Origin: Salvator merianae
Lineage: Eukaryota > Chordata > Lepidosauria > Squamata > Teiidae
Direction: 5' to 3'
DNA: 64,000 bases
NCBI GenBank assembly: GCA_003586115.2
Contig: QVOM02000053.1
Location: 8,998,072 to 9,062,071, forward strand
Shown here one piece after another: positions 10,150 through 21,958 of this stretch (position 1 is the first letter of the stretch; the number at the start of each line of letters is the position of its first letter). The position numbers and the translations under genes were made by a program. The notes beneath the pieces are model-generated. The model ran no database searches and had not been told where the DNA came from. It worked only from the letters and a program-made list of their open reading frames with translations.

Positions 10150-11050
10150 AGTCCTTCCTTTTACAGAGCAGGTAATTGAAGGAACAAGCACCAATTTGCT
10201 GAAACAATTGTACATACACCTTGATACGAGTGGCACCATCGCTTTTGTCCTGATTAGAAAACTTTGCTATTAATAGTCACCAAATCCATTTCAGGTGTAA
10301 TTGGCAAAAAGGCCGAGTGCACTCATTGGAAGAAACCTTGTTTTGTTTTTTTGTGCATGTATGTGTGTGTTTTTGTTCGCTTTTATTCTTATCCCTCTTT
10401 TTTCAGTTTTATAGCTGGAGACATGATTTATTGCAGCCATCCATCTTTGGGGCTCATCCATCACTTCCTGGTTGCTAGGCAATCATGGCAGCAGCTGTTT
10501 GCTTTGAATCAGACAGAAAAGTTGTCAATCATCAAAGGCAGGTGAATAGCATTAGAAACACGCTATTGTCAGACGGAATAATTAATCAAAGAGAGAAAAG
10601 ATAATTAAAAAGATATGACCCTTGCAAGTACTTGCTCTGGGTTGCCTGGAAGAAAAAAAAAAAAAGGAAGAGAGAGAGAGAAAGAAAGAGAGACAGAGAG
10701 AAAAACTGCCTGGTCTTTTCTCGACACTTAAGCAGCTGAGGCTGATAAAATATGCACTCTGCAGCACATAGTTTTTAATTAATTGAAAAAGGTTCAACAT
10801 TCAAAGACGTTGCCGGAGAAAAGTCTGATTATGAGCAGAAGTAATATTTATTGTTTGCCTGAAAGCTTGACATGGACTCCTAACTTTCTGTCACATATCT
10901 TCGCTGCCTGTGCGCTAAGCTTCTCAGAGCCCAACTGTCCTTACAAGCAGTTAAGTGGGAATGTGTGAGTGACTCAGCCCAAGAAGATCTCCTGGAGCTT
11001 TGATGAAACTCTGGAGTTCTTGCTCAGCTTTTCAAGGCGCTGCTGCGTTT
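10150..11050. promoter_or_regulatory. Strong candidate conserved enhancer block
   Basis: About 900 bp with no transposon sequence and rich in transcription-factor-like sites. An RFX X-box-like GTTGCTAGGCAAT lies at 10471-10483. A TCF/LEF site ATCAAAGG is at 10530-10537. AATTAATCAAAG is near 10580, and TTAATTAATTG homeodomain cores are near 10775. A purine simple repeat (10649-10705) interrupts it. Two sub-blocks, 10190-10620 and 10735-11050, look most constrained. No open frame is plausible as an exon. This is the best enhancer candidate in the window. The target gene lies outside. Confidence 0.45.
10649..10705 (+). repeat. (A)n/(GA)n purine simple repeat
   Basis: An A-run followed by GA dinucleotides with minor interruptions. 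Confidence 0.93.
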
Positions 11051-11059
11051 CGCACCACC

Positions 11060-11096
11060 TTTCCTTTCCCTTCTAGCATTTCCTTTCCCTTCTAGC
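11060..11096. repeat. Two-copy 19-bp tandem repeat
   Basis: TTTCCTTTCCCTTCTAGC occurs twice with a single A between copies. Confidence 0.93.
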
Positions 11097-11099
11097 CTG

Positions 11100-12169
11100 C
11101 TGTCAAAAAATAAAAAAAAAAATGGTAAGAATAGCAAATGTGGCTTTTAGAAAGGGTGCTTGGGTAAGTAAAGGAGAGAAGGTGGGAAGCCATTCTGCAG
11201 GGAAGGATCTAGGAATGTTGCAGCCCCCTCCCGTCAAATAAACCAAGCAACTCAGAAACTTTGGGCAGCACAAAATACGGCAGTTTGCTTTATCAGCAAC
11301 TAAGTTTTGTTATAGTGCAAACTGACTGGTTGGTATACTGAACCAGCAAGCGTATTAGGAGTCTCCCTTCTGTATACTGGTACAGTCTAACGGAGGCCCC
11401 TGTCTCAGAGCTCCAACATATGTGGTCTTGAGCCATGTCAAGTGGAGAATTAACCTGCTGGGCTTATGTGTAGTCCTCTGGGGTACTGAAGATGGCCTGC
11501 TTGTGCATAAACATTAATACAAGTAGGACTTTGGATTTCACTATTGTGCTGATTAGTATGGATGCTTGAAAACAGAGCCATACGTGGAACAATGGTTTAG
11601 CCCATCTTTCTAGTAACCATCCATGCAACTAACAAATAAAAACTAACCCCATTCCTGTTCTTGTTGTACTTAGATATGAAACACCTAAGTTGGGATAACT
11701 ATCTCAGCCATTTCTAACAGTCTGAGGTGTTTTTTGGCATAATTTATTCTGGTACAAATCATTTTCCCCTTTCACTCTATACTATTTCTCTCACATTGCT
11801 AATCATCCTTGCTAATGTTTTCTTGAAATCTAGCAAGTTGTTGGGGAAAAAAAAGGGTAAAATGACTATTTCTCTTCTCAGGGCATATTTGTCATCTTTA
11901 AGAACAAGAACTCAGGAACAAGATTTAAAACAATAGTCTGTTCTTTTATGCACAAAAATACATAAGTGTGCTCTTTTACAGAGTGAATTAAAAGGTGAGC
12001 TTTTAAGGAAAGTGTAATATGAGCCTAATTTGCTGGAATGCAGACTATTAAAAGTGTGGAAGAAACAGGAAATGCACAAAGGAGACAGCAAAATAACATT
12101 TTATAGGGCAATATAGACATGGTGATTGATTACTGTGTTTAGTGACTGGTAAGAATTAGATTAAGACCT
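11100..12169. other. Unique DNA, nothing recognised
   Basis: No gene or repeat family is supported over about 1 kb. Short A-runs near 11106 and 11845 are the only simple sequence. Confidence 0.5.
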
Positions 12170-12527
12170 AAGGGTCTTTCTGCACTTGAAGTTGTATGGT
12201 TGGGACCAGCGGGTCTGGACCAGCTAGGTCTGCTGGTTCAGACCAGAGAAAGACATGGACTGGAACAGCATCATCTGCATGACAGTGCTGATCTAGACCA
12301 GTCCTTGCCCCAGCCCAAGGTCTGCATGAGCTTTGAGCTGGGTCACAAAGCTTCTGAGGGCTAGGAGCAAAAGATTCTAGCTCTGGAGCACCTCCTAATT
12401 CAGGATCAGGGTGCACTGGTTTTCCAATAGACTCGTTTATTCCAACCCACGCAGTGTGGATGGTTGCCGAACTGTGGGGTCTGTTCAGATTTGAACATTT
12501 CAAGGTAGAAAGCACAAAAAGGCCCTT
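12170..12527. mobile_element. TIR element, AAGGGTCTTTCTGCACTT family
   Basis: The left end AAGGGTCTTTCTGCACTT matches the reverse complement of the right end (AAGGGCCTTTTTGTGCTT) at about 14 of 18 bases. The interior is GC-richer than the flanks and carries repeated CTGGACCAG-like motifs. No target duplication could be read. The end motif recurs at 57902 and at the inverse position 47391-47410. An open frame on the minus strand lies wholly inside and is not a gene. Confidence 0.7.
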
Positions 12528-13201
12528 GGTCCCCACAAAGCCTTACTAAAGTTACATATCTCAAGTTAGCTTGACCACAGAGTAATAAACTGTTGGTTGA
12601 GAGTGTATCTCTCTGCATAAATTAAATTAAATTTTAATAGATTTAAAAACTGGTAAAAAATTATACTTACCCCTTTATGTTAGACACAAGAATTTTTTAT
12701 TTTGTATAAATATATTGATTTTTATCTTTATATGGTTTTTAATAGTTTTATGTATTGTTCTTATTACTTTCATATACTCTAGTTCTTTGTATGGAAGATA
12801 ATATATATATATAATTTAAAAAAGAAATAAGGGATCATCTGAAACTTCTCAGACTTTCTGAAGTTATTTCAACTGTCACATAGTATCTGAGCAAGAAGTA
12901 ACAAAGTGCTATGACCATAGCACCTTCCTCCTTCTGCATTAAAAGAATATCACATTTGTAGCGCTGTTTGCACTGTCTGCACACCTGTGGTACCTACTGT
13001 CAATTTTGAGTGCTGGCCTTTGAAACTGATAGTGGAAAGAGTAATCTGAAGAGCTGTAAGAGCTTAGAAAAACCTCTCTGCTGCTACAATGTCATAAAGG
13101 TGCTTATGATGGCATAATGGGGAAAGAGTGTGGCATCCATGCAGACGCCATGTTCTTTGACTTTGAATGCTCAGTGAGGGGGGCAAGGTTGTGAAGACAC
13201 T
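12528..13201. other. AT-rich DNA, nothing recognised
   Basis: It includes a short TA run near 12800. No gene or repeat family is recognised. Confidence 0.5.
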
Positions 13202-13680
13202 GGCTGCATCTAAACAGGGTCTAAAACCCAGGATGATCCTGGCTCTATATTGGGGTCCTTGGCAATCCCAACATAGTCCTGGGATATGGGGTAAAATCCC
13301 AGAATATCATTATTGCAAGAAAGGAAACACCTAACCAGAGTGTTTCCACATAGCAATATTGCTTGTCTTGTCTGTTGTTTGCTTTTGGATGTTTCCTTGT
13401 TCACTGTGCAAGCACAGTGGTGAAACTGGGCTGAAAATACCCACTGGGCAAGTGGGAAGCGGGTACTTGGCCGATTTCTGGTATTTTCATCATTGAATGC
13501 ATTGTGGGAGCAAGCACCAGACAAGGTAAGGGATCAGGCGGTTTGCCCTGCATTTGGCAGGGATGTTGAGAGGCAGATGAGGTATCTGAACAAGATCCTG
13601 CATTTTTCTTGTGCTGACTAGAGGTCCTGCACCCTCATCACACCTTAAAAGTTCCATAAAGGTATTGTGTGGATCCATTT
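13202..13680. mobile_element. Non-autonomous DNA transposon, family of 45229, reversed
   Basis: It starts GGCTGCATCTAAACAGG. The first 120 bp match the reverse complement of the last 150 bp of the 45229-45704 element. The shared path includes TAAAACC, GGATGATCCTGG-like, TTGGCAATCCCAACATAG and ATTGCAAGAAA. The far end is decayed near GTGTGGATCCATTTG. No coding capacity. Confidence 0.72.
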
Positions 13681-14523
13681 GATCCCTGCTGTGGTCTAGA
13701 AGGTGGGGGCTGTTACATCTTGAAATCTTTTTCAGCAGTCACAAGCCCACACATAGGTTTCTCTGCTTGTGGATGTGGATGAATGACTGCAAATACAGGT
13801 CATGTGATAGATTAGGCACACAAAATGCAATGGCTATGTGCTTAAATCTCTAAAAAGCAAGATCTCCTCTCTGGAAATGCATGCCATACTCCACCCACAA
13901 GTGATGACTGATGTTTTCCTTTGGGGAAAAGGAACCAATCTTGGGTACTTTCACAATAAATAAGAACACAGAGTTCCTCAAGGGCAACATTGTCTCACAA
14001 TTTACATTAACATTAGGCAATGCTTATTCATGAAGACCAGACTGAGGATTTGAGTCACAGTGAATGGGATTTTACACAGTGAAGAACATGAATGTATTGC
14101 AAAAGTACAAGGATATGCATTTTTCCCTTTCACCCAGAAGACTTGGTGTGCCATTTATCCAGCTTTGGGCCAGCTGAGGATCAGATATAGCCACAGAATC
14201 AGGCTGCAGCATTTACTGACTAACTTCATATACAGAATATATAGCTACCCCTTGTGGTATTGGTTTACACTTTTTGCTTATGTATAACATGATGCTCTGA
14301 AAAACAGCATAATACAACTCATTGCTGGCTATTGAAAACCAGCGGTTGGGAGAAGGCAGCATTTGCGTGATTTCCCTAATGCAGCTCATGTGATGCATTG
14401 GTTTTGAGGAGTGGAATTGGGGCATTATAAGAGGACTGACGGTCTGTCTCTGAATGAATAAAGACAGCTTTGTGTTTAAAGTTGTGCATGCATTAAATAA
14501 TCAACAGAGCAACAATTTCACAG
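13681..14523. other. Unique DNA, nothing recognised
   Basis: Two moderate open frames overlap on opposite strands with no family resemblance. No repeat with clear ends. Confidence 0.5.
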
Positions 14524-14985
14524 TACGAAATAGTCCGGCTCCAGACGCTGACTGAATATAGCTCCAACAGGCAATATTCTGGAGAAAAGCCCCTCTGCAA
14601 TGATTGCCTGTTGGCCAGACAACACGGGGGACTGTGCTGTCTCTATGGTTTTTGGTGATGCGCACATCCGGGTATTTTGCCAGTGTGAAATATTTGGAAG
14701 TGCACACCTGTGACTACTGTGGGTGTGAAGCTATTTTTTGACCCCCTCTTTTTCAGACCCCACGCATGCACGGTGGCCAGAGCAATGATGGTGGCAAGGA
14801 CTAGAAGGTAAGTGATAGTGCTATTTTGGAAAACCCTCCCTCAGAGTTGAGTTTTCCTGAAATAGGCAATCACACATTTTAGGGGGGGATACAGCATGGC
14901 TATGGCGAGGTTGGCACAGATACATGTGGCAGTCTCACTATAGCAGCATCAAAATGGCGCTATATTCCCCCCATGTGGATGGGGT
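14524..14985. mobile_element. Non-autonomous DNA transposon, family of 45229, same orientation
   Basis: It aligns by eye along its length with 45229-45704. Shared blocks are CTCCAGACG, an ATTGCCTGTTG-CCAGAC block, GCACATCCGGGTATTTTG, GGAAGTGCACACCTGTGAC, the GCATG-GGTGGCC block and GGTAAGT. It ends near ATGTGGATGGGG. It is more decayed at the 3' side. Confidence 0.72.
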
Positions 14986-16079
14986 CATAGTTAAGGTACA
15001 AACTAGCAAATGCTTTTACTTGTAACCCATGGCTACAACACAGCAATTATATTTTATCCATGCTCAGTTATAAAAGTATAACTAAGCCTTTTAAGTCATT
15101 CATTCATGGATGTTCACAAGCTTGAGATATGACTCCTTGCTACCAGTCTTCCTCATCGTTACTGTAGGCACCTGAGAACTATGGCACAGTCCCAGTTCAT
15201 GGATTCCTGCTAAGTATTGCTGATGGCATGATTTCTTTGTCTATAGAACGACAATGAGCATAACTTCTGGCTTTATATAGTAAACTCTTGGAAGAAAATA
15301 GAACGATTCCTATAAAAAGTGTTACAACTGTATTGTTTTATAACAGTGGCTTCACTTTGGCTGACCACGATGTACATTATCCATCATATAATGCTGAAAT
15401 TTGTCTCCCACAAACTGCCATTAGTACAAAACCATATTACACAACTAATATGTGGTTCATCTAGGTTAGGGGAATTACAGAGGCCCAATCTATCAATGTA
15501 AGTCAATAGTAACATGGGAGGAGACCAATGATACCAATATAAGTCAATGGCACTATGAAGGCTAGACTCAGGTTGCATCTAGAAAAGGATGGTGGCCACC
15601 TGTACACTCCGTGCAGCTGCTTCCCACCCCAATGGCCAAAATGGGCAGCTACCAGTGTGAGTGGGTGAAAAAAGTTTGAAGCCACCCGACGAGGTCTCAG
15701 TCAACATGGGGATGATGTGTGCCAATCACATTGGCCTTATGCCTACCCTATCTCCAGAGCTCTGGAAAACATGAAGCAAAGGTGGCTTAGCTTACAGGTT
15801 GACTTTTGGTCCTTGGCAGTGGAATTGGGCTCTTCAGGCAAAATTTCAGGGCATTTAAACCTCATTTGTTTGGTTTCAGCCCACCCACCACCATCATGGC
15901 AGGGGGTCACTGCTGCACACAGTCAGCCTGTACAGTGTATCAGTACAAGTCTGAGCACTTTGGAAGGAAGACCCATTCAACCAGTGAGAGCCACTGAGAC
16001 CAAATCTCATAATTGCCAAGTTTCTGGGGTCACATTAAGCAAAGGAAGTTGCATTTTATCAGCAGTGTAAGATCAAAGC
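14986..16079. other. Mixed DNA with one possible TIR-element end
   Basis: A GGTTGCATCTAGAAAAGG motif at 15571 resembles the ends at 13202 and 33106, so 15571 to about 15690 may be a fragment. The remainder, including a 117-codon frame at 15717-16070, shows no recognised protein feature. Confidence 0.4.
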
Positions 16080-16620
16080 TGTGCTCATCAAAACTGTGTT
16101 GCAGAACGTTCAGCTGTATTTCTACAAATAATTCAGCAAAGTCTACAATAAACCATTTGACTGAATATTATTAGCTTTTTGCAAACTCTAGAATCGATTC
16201 TTTGCATTTAGCAGGTGTTAATTTTCTCAGAATTTAGTACAATAACCATCAGCAAACCTCTAAGGTGCTGCTCACTTTTTAAAAGATGAAACAATCAGCA
16301 CTTTTGTTCCCACTTGTTAGCATAATTTGTAATAAGAACTAATGCAGATGGCAAACTGGCGCTGTGCAAATTTTTAATAATACATTTAAATGCTGAACAT
16401 ATTGTATAAATGTTCAAAAGGAAGAAATTACAATCAACAAACCTGTAGGTATAAATGAAGGCAGTGCGCAAACATGTCCACTTATATCCCATTGCAACAT
16501 AGCATTCTTTAATGCCAGAGGCCCATATCAATTGTATGAGTATATATGACAGTGACATTAGCCTGTTGTAAAGAGCCAAAACTAATTCTTCCATTTAGTG
16601 CAAAATTAATGTGTTACAGG
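16080..16620. other. Candidate conserved non-coding DNA
   Basis: Repeat-free, AT-rich but complex. It has a TGGCGCTGTGCAAAT stretch (octamer-like) near 16355 and several TTAATA or TAATAA cores. Weak candidate for a regulatory element. Confidence 0.25.
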
Positions 16621-16671
16621 AACTTCAGCTGTACTTGTAACCAATGGTTGTCTCACCCGCATAGACACAGT

Positions 16672-16706
16672 CATGAAGTTTCCATAGCCTTCCATGAAGT
16701 TTCCAT
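16672..16706. repeat. Two-copy 21-bp tandem repeat
   Basis: CATGAAGTTTCCAT occurs at 16672-16685 and 16693-16706. Confidence 0.9.
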
Positions 16707-16961
16707 TGAAGGGTTTACAATATTTTCTTTTATGAAAGAGGGCACAGATCAGACCTGGAAGCTTCTCCTTTCTAGGGAATTGTTCTGCTGCTGACTTGGA
16801 GCCACTTCCATTTATACAGGCCATGTGATATTACCTTTTTGTTTTTTGCTTTTGGCTCCATCTAGGTGATGAATAAAGTGTGCCTGGTGAAAGCCTCTAG
16901 GGCCTGGAGACTAAAGTTACTGCTACCATTGGGTATGCAGCCAGCATCTAAGACACTTTGG

Positions 16962-17520
16962 GCCTATTTGCACTTGACATTAGCAGGCATCTAGAATGCT
17001 TGCCAGTCGAGTGCGTTCGCACTGCAGGACGGCCAAAGCAACTGGAAGCAGTATTCAGCTGCTCCTGATCACTACTACCAGTGGTGCAGTAAACTGTAGT
17101 CTCCAACCTTACCTGGAGTTCATAGTGAGCTTCAGGTAAGGGGCCATTTGCGTTTACCTGTGGTGCGGTGGCCAACTTCAGTGTGATCTGCTCATTGTGC
17201 ATGTGTGATCACGCATGCATGATGGGGCAGTTGGGCCCAACTGGGCCTGCATGATCCCCCAATCAGAGCATTGTGTGGGCCAATAAGGCCTGTGCGATCA
17301 GGCATGCCCAATTGAATGATTGCGCAAGAGCGGAGATGCGTATGGCAGTGCTGCCATCAGTTGCCATGGCGTCTGGCTGCTTCCCGACCACTACCATGGT
17401 GAGGATCAGTAGCCACCATGGTAAAGACGGTAGCTGGCTTCAGGTCCAGTTTTTAGCCGCACAGTGTGGACAGCGTCTGCACTGCACGTACAGTACTATG
17501 CAAGTACAGACTAATTAGTT
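16962..17520. mobile_element. Probable composite of TIR elements
   Basis: GGGCCTATTTGCACTTGAC at 16962 and GGGGCCATTTGCGTTTACC near 17139 both resemble the GGGCTGGTTTGCACTTACC end at 30274. This suggests two nested or adjacent non-autonomous elements. The interior has CpG-containing sequence and repeated CATGGT motifs. Right ends are not resolved. Confidence 0.4.
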
Positions 17521-18838
17521 TGTGCTAGTGTGGTAAGTGTGATAACAGCCAGTAATTGCCCTTGGAGGTGACCTGCTGGTAAACTTCTGCAATTGGCTTT
17601 GAGGATAGCAATGGTGGCAGGAGTGATTCTCCTGCAATGATTTCTGGCTGGTGTAATTATACAGTGGATAGAAAATGGCCAGCTTCTTAGGCCATTTCCT
17701 GCCTGGTATTAAATTGCACCAGACAGAAACTTTGAAGCTGCAAAACTATGAGTTTTGAAGACTCTGGGGATGGGAAGCACTATCTGTGAACATGGTTTGT
17801 CTCCTGCTCTACTGGCAGGATTGGGAAGATCTAGCCAAAAAGATAAATCTTTTCATGGCTGTCAGGAGGCAGACTTTGTTTTACAGAAAGCATTTTATAA
17901 ATCAAAATCTCATTTAACTGTTGGAAAGCAAGTTTATATTTGTTTTTGAATTTGTTTTTTTTACGGTAAATGCATATTTTAAAGTGAAATAGTGGAAATT
18001 GCCATGTACTGTGTTTAGGTCTTTTCAATATGATATCTCAACTGTCTGTTATCAGCCATATCATAAGTGCTACATATAGTGATACGAATTTGTAATGATA
18101 GTATTATCAGCTCAGACATATGGCAACTAATCACTGTAAATTGAAAGTACAGCTTTGTCAGCTCTTGCTGAGAATATAGGATCAGGATAGAGCAAATATT
18201 CATGAAAATTATGTTACTTTTGAACAAATTCAGTGGTTTCATACAATCTCCCTTAGGAATATGTCTCCTTGGATTTCAGAAAAAAAGCACTATTTTTCTA
18301 GAAAGTCCTTTCAAGGGAGTGACAGGATTGTGCTTAAGACTGATCTATTTTTGAAATCAAATGATACACAAAAGTTGGGAGAAAGTTTTGTTGAATGGTT
18401 CCTTACATTTAATCAAATTAATTTACAATTCACAGTTTGTGTTGAAAACTTTTGATTATTTTAGTTCTTCAGTGCTGTTATTTTAAAAGCAATTTAAATT
18501 AATAAATCTGACAGCAAAACTTGTTTAATATGTTTTTGCTGGAATAATTGAGAACAGGGTGCTGCTTAGTGGAGAGCTGGAAAATGCTTTGCAGTTCTGA
18601 GACCTCATCCATCATTCATGCATACTCCAATGGCTGCCTGCCACCAGAATCCGGAGAAATTTAAGAAAGGACCTGCTGGATCTAACCAAAGCCTATATAG
18701 TCTAGTAGCTTGTTCTCACACTGACCAATCAATTGTCTGTGGAAAGCCCACCAGCAGATCATGAGTATCATAGCATTCTCCTTGCTTCATGATCCTGAGT
18801 AACTTTATTAAAAAGATGATTCTTTTCTAATAGTGGTA
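17521..18838. other. Mostly unique DNA, nothing recognised
   Basis: A possible inverted pair at 17665-17700 (ATGGCC... and GGCCAT...) hints at an old element. The rest, AT-rich to 18838, shows no supported feature. Confidence 0.45.
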
Positions 18839-18846
18839 ATTTCTAA

Positions 18847-19134
18847 TAAGATGTGCAAACTGGTTTGTTTTTGGACTGTTTCAATTTGAACCGAGTGTTT
18901 TGATTGATTTGAATTTGAACCAAAGCATCTTCTGGGGTTTTTTTTGGGGGGGGGCAGTTCAAACTTCAACCAAACCAAGGGGCTTGTTCAAACTGGTTGA
19001 ACCACTTGGTTCAAACTGAACCAGTTCAAATTTGTTAACATTTTGCCCTTTTAAAGGCCTTTTCAAGCTTTTTTAACATTTATTTTTGGGCAACAAACAG
19101 GCTTGAGCTGGTTTTAGGTTTGTTCACATATCTA
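18847..19134. mobile_element. hAT-like MITE, GTTTGAA-rich family, with target duplication
   Basis: The left end TAAGATGTGCAAAC pairs with the reverse complement of the right end (TAGATATGTGAACAAAC). The flanks ATTTCTAA (18839-18846) and GTTTCTGA (19135-19142) match at 6 of 8, the two differences being A/G transitions as expected for an old 8-bp duplication. The interior is a degenerate array of TTGAAC, GTTCAAA and ACTGGTT units in both orientations. No coding capacity. Confidence 0.82.
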
Positions 19135-19142
19135 GTTTCTGA

Positions 19143-19539
19143 CCATCTGACTAGGAACAAGGATGGCTTGTGAACCAAAAATGGTTTTGGCATTGAGTTG
19201 GGGAAGATAATGGAACTAACCTCAGATCTGATGTGTAGCAAACCAGAATTGGTTTCATGGATTCTAAAGAGATCAAAAGTGTGCAATTATGTTTTACCAG
19301 TTGTTGCTGGGGGTGCCATTGATATAAATATTTTTTGATCAAGATGTCTAATCCATATATGAAAGTCAAGATAGGCGAATATTTGACCATTAGCTTTGTG
19401 TGCGAAACAGTGTTATAAGTTCAATATTCAGCTTCTCCACAGAAGAAGAAAATAGAAAGCCACTATAATGCCAGGAAAAATGCTCAACTTCTACATTTTT
19501 AAGGTTGCACAGGCAGACACATACATGACTTCATGTTCT
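19143..19539. other. Unique DNA, nothing recognised
   Basis: No supported feature. Confidence 0.45.
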
Positions 19540-20150
19540 GGAGAGGGTTGTGGTAAGGTGATGGTAATGGCACTTCAACTGCAATCATGCTTGGAGGCAG
19601 CTGATAATATGGGTTGACATGGAGGATTTTTATCCCCTTTCCTGTTAAACCTGTATATGAGGTTGAGATTTGGTGCCTTGAGATGCTGATGACATCCAGC
19701 TCCATCTCTCCATTCCATCAGAATCAGGAGAGACAGTTCATGTACTTAATTCTTACCTGGAAATGGTAATAGGCTGGATGTGGACCAATAAATTGAAGCT
19801 GAATCCAGACCAAATGGAGGTATTTTGTGTTAAGGGTTCTTAAGTCAACCAGGTGGGGAGATATCCTATTCTATTTTTTGGAAAAGAACAGATATGTGAT
19901 ATAGAAATACTCCTGCTCATTCAATTCACTGGAGACTCAAGTGGAAGCAATGGCCTGGGACCTGTATGTTCATACACATAGCTGCCAGGGGCTTGGGCGT
20001 ACAGATGTTCCAGCCCTCTACCTTCCACCAAGCCACCATAACCTCTGACAGAAATGACCTACCTGTAATCATGTTTAAATTACCTCTAAGCTGTAATTTA
20101 CATCCTCTCCCTCGTGCACAGAAAAGTACAAGGAGGTGACTAGAGGGCCA
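19540..20150 (+). mobile_element. LINE fragment with reverse-transcriptase remnant (CR1/L2 clade)
   Basis: From 19685 the plus strand reads in frame ADDIQLHLS, then SESGETV, then a W-x-x-NKLKLNPDQ-x-EV motif, ending at a stop at 19841. This is the catalytic palm region of CR1/L2-type RT. ADD follows what should be tyrosine but is aspartate here. A frameshift separates it from an upstream NLYMR segment at 19648, which normally precedes this block by a few more residues, so a small deletion is also present. Downstream sequence to about 20150 resembles the region after the RT palm but is too decayed to translate. It is dead: 5' truncated, frameshifted and stop-bearing. Confidence 0.85.
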
Positions 20151-21103
20151 AGGTTCTCGCCAGCACTTGCAGCGAGGGCCAAAAATGGAAGACTTCTTGT
20201 CCACTGCTACAAGTTTTGGCATGATTGTAGCTCCTATATGTGGAAGTTCTAGTTACAGCAGCATTTTTAGAGTAACGATGAGGTTACTCTATTCCTGCAT
20301 GACTTGGAACCTCTCACCCTGGATCCCAACCCCTTCCAGATTGCATTTGGATGTAGCTTGTGTCAGGATTAGTAGTAAAGAAGATAATGCTAAATTTGTA
20401 AGTTTTGGAGGGTTTTTTTGGAAGATTGGAGGAAATTACATTTTTTGCTGTGTTGGGATTGCTTTTATAAAAACAAGTGATTTCTCTCCCCACAACCCAT
20501 TTTTAACCTGTCTTGAAAATCAAAACAAACAACAAAGAAGGTGTCAGTTTCATGTTGAGCCTTGAAGTCTGAAACCACATTTTCAGTTGTGCTGTGCCGT
20601 GTATTAGTTATCATGATTGCCTTTTGGTGCTTGGATGTATGTAAATGAGGTGAAAAAAATAAGATAAAGGCAGGCACAGAAATATTAATGACAAAACTAG
20701 AAAAAGATGAATAAGCTATTAGAAGATATAAAACATGGAACAGAGTTTTTTTTTAAAAAATTGTCAGTGAACCAACTCAAAAATTGTATGACATAATAAA
20801 ATTCTTAATCAATTTCTCCCTTGCGTTTTGTTTTATCCAGATTTTTTTTTTTTCTCAAAAGAAAAATGCAACAGAAATGCATGTCTAGGGCTTGTTAACC
20901 AAATCATTGTAAAACTCTGTCTTTGAGAGTTTTTGACTCATTCAACAGCGTAATTCTTTAGTATTTAAAACAGAATACTGTTTTCAAGGTTTCTATCCTA
21001 TGTGAACTTTTAAAATTTTCTTAGGAATTTTGTTCTGGTATAATTTGCTGGTCTGGGTGTGCATGCATGTATATCTGGTTTTGGTGTATCCCTTTTTTTT
21101 ATT
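20151..21103. other. LINE-derived or unique DNA, undetermined
   Basis: 20151-20380 may continue the LINE. After that the DNA is AT-rich with T and A runs near 20745 and 20840 and no recognised feature. Confidence 0.4.
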
Positions 21104-21401
21104 GAAATATGTGCTGAGCTAGCTGAGGTTTGAACTGGTTTGAATCCAACAGGGAATGTTCAGAAGCTTTGAGTCTGAACTGAACACTCTGTTTGAAGAC
21201 ACTGTTCAGTTTCAAACCGAACAAAGGGGTATTGAATGAGCCTATTGAACACAGATTGTTTGATCTGAGTTTGAAGATGTCTGAATTGAATGCAACACCA
21301 TTGCTGTATGAAGATGAAAGTTTGAATTGAACCGAACAAAGAAATGTTTGGTTTGAATCAAATTGAATTAGGAAAAAAAAAAAAGTTTCTGCACGTCTGT
21401 A
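21104..21401. mobile_element. hAT-like MITE, GTTTGAA-rich family
   Basis: The right end TGCACGTCTGTA (complement TACAGACGTGCA) and the left GAAATATGTGCTGAGCT match the family ends. The interior alternates TTTGAA and TTCAAA units such as GTTTGAACTGG and GAACCGAACAAA. An A12 run lies before the right end. No matching target duplication is visible. Confidence 0.7.
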
Positions 21402-21891
21402 GAATATTTGTGTAACACCCTAAGATTCAACAGACTGAAAGACAGTTTAAAATGTAATTGACAATAATAGTCATCTTTGCATAGTTTGTGGAAGTGTAAG
21501 CATGGACTTAATGTCAGTGGCAACACATGAGATAGAAATGGTAGGGGAGTGGATATGAGCCACACTTGTGATTCCTCTGAATTGCTTCATTCTGCTGTAG
21601 GCTGTTGCATGGTTCAGAGTGACTAAAGGACACTGGCTAATGTTGTTTCAGAAACTGTAAACAGGTAATTTTATATTCACTTACTGTGTATGAAGTAGAC
21701 TTCTTTAGATTATAATGCTGCTTGTAGTGAAAGGTGGAAAGGTGGAAAGGCAGGAATATGCAGTGATTTGTGTGTTTCTTTTGGTACTGACAAATTAAAG
21801 CAAACCACACTTAGGTCTCACACATTAAAAATTAGCTTGAAAGTAGCTTGGAGGTGGTTGAATGTGGGTATTTGTGTTTCCATCCCAACCT
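21402..21891. other. Unique DNA, nothing recognised
   Basis: A GGTGGAAA unit is repeated near 21735. Nothing else is supported. Confidence 0.45.
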
Positions 21892-21958
21892 CTAATCCAC
21901 ATTAAAGGCCAGGTAATGCATTTTGGCAGGGCATTTTCTAACCTTTAATGTGGATTAG
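21892..21958. repeat. Perfect 17-bp inverted repeat
   Basis: CTAATCCACATTAAAGG (21892-21908) and its exact complement (21942-21958) flank a 33-bp loop. Exact arms amid decayed DNA suggest a recent small MITE or a fragment of one. Alternatively it could be a structured RNA stem, for which there is no other support. Confidence 0.9.
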
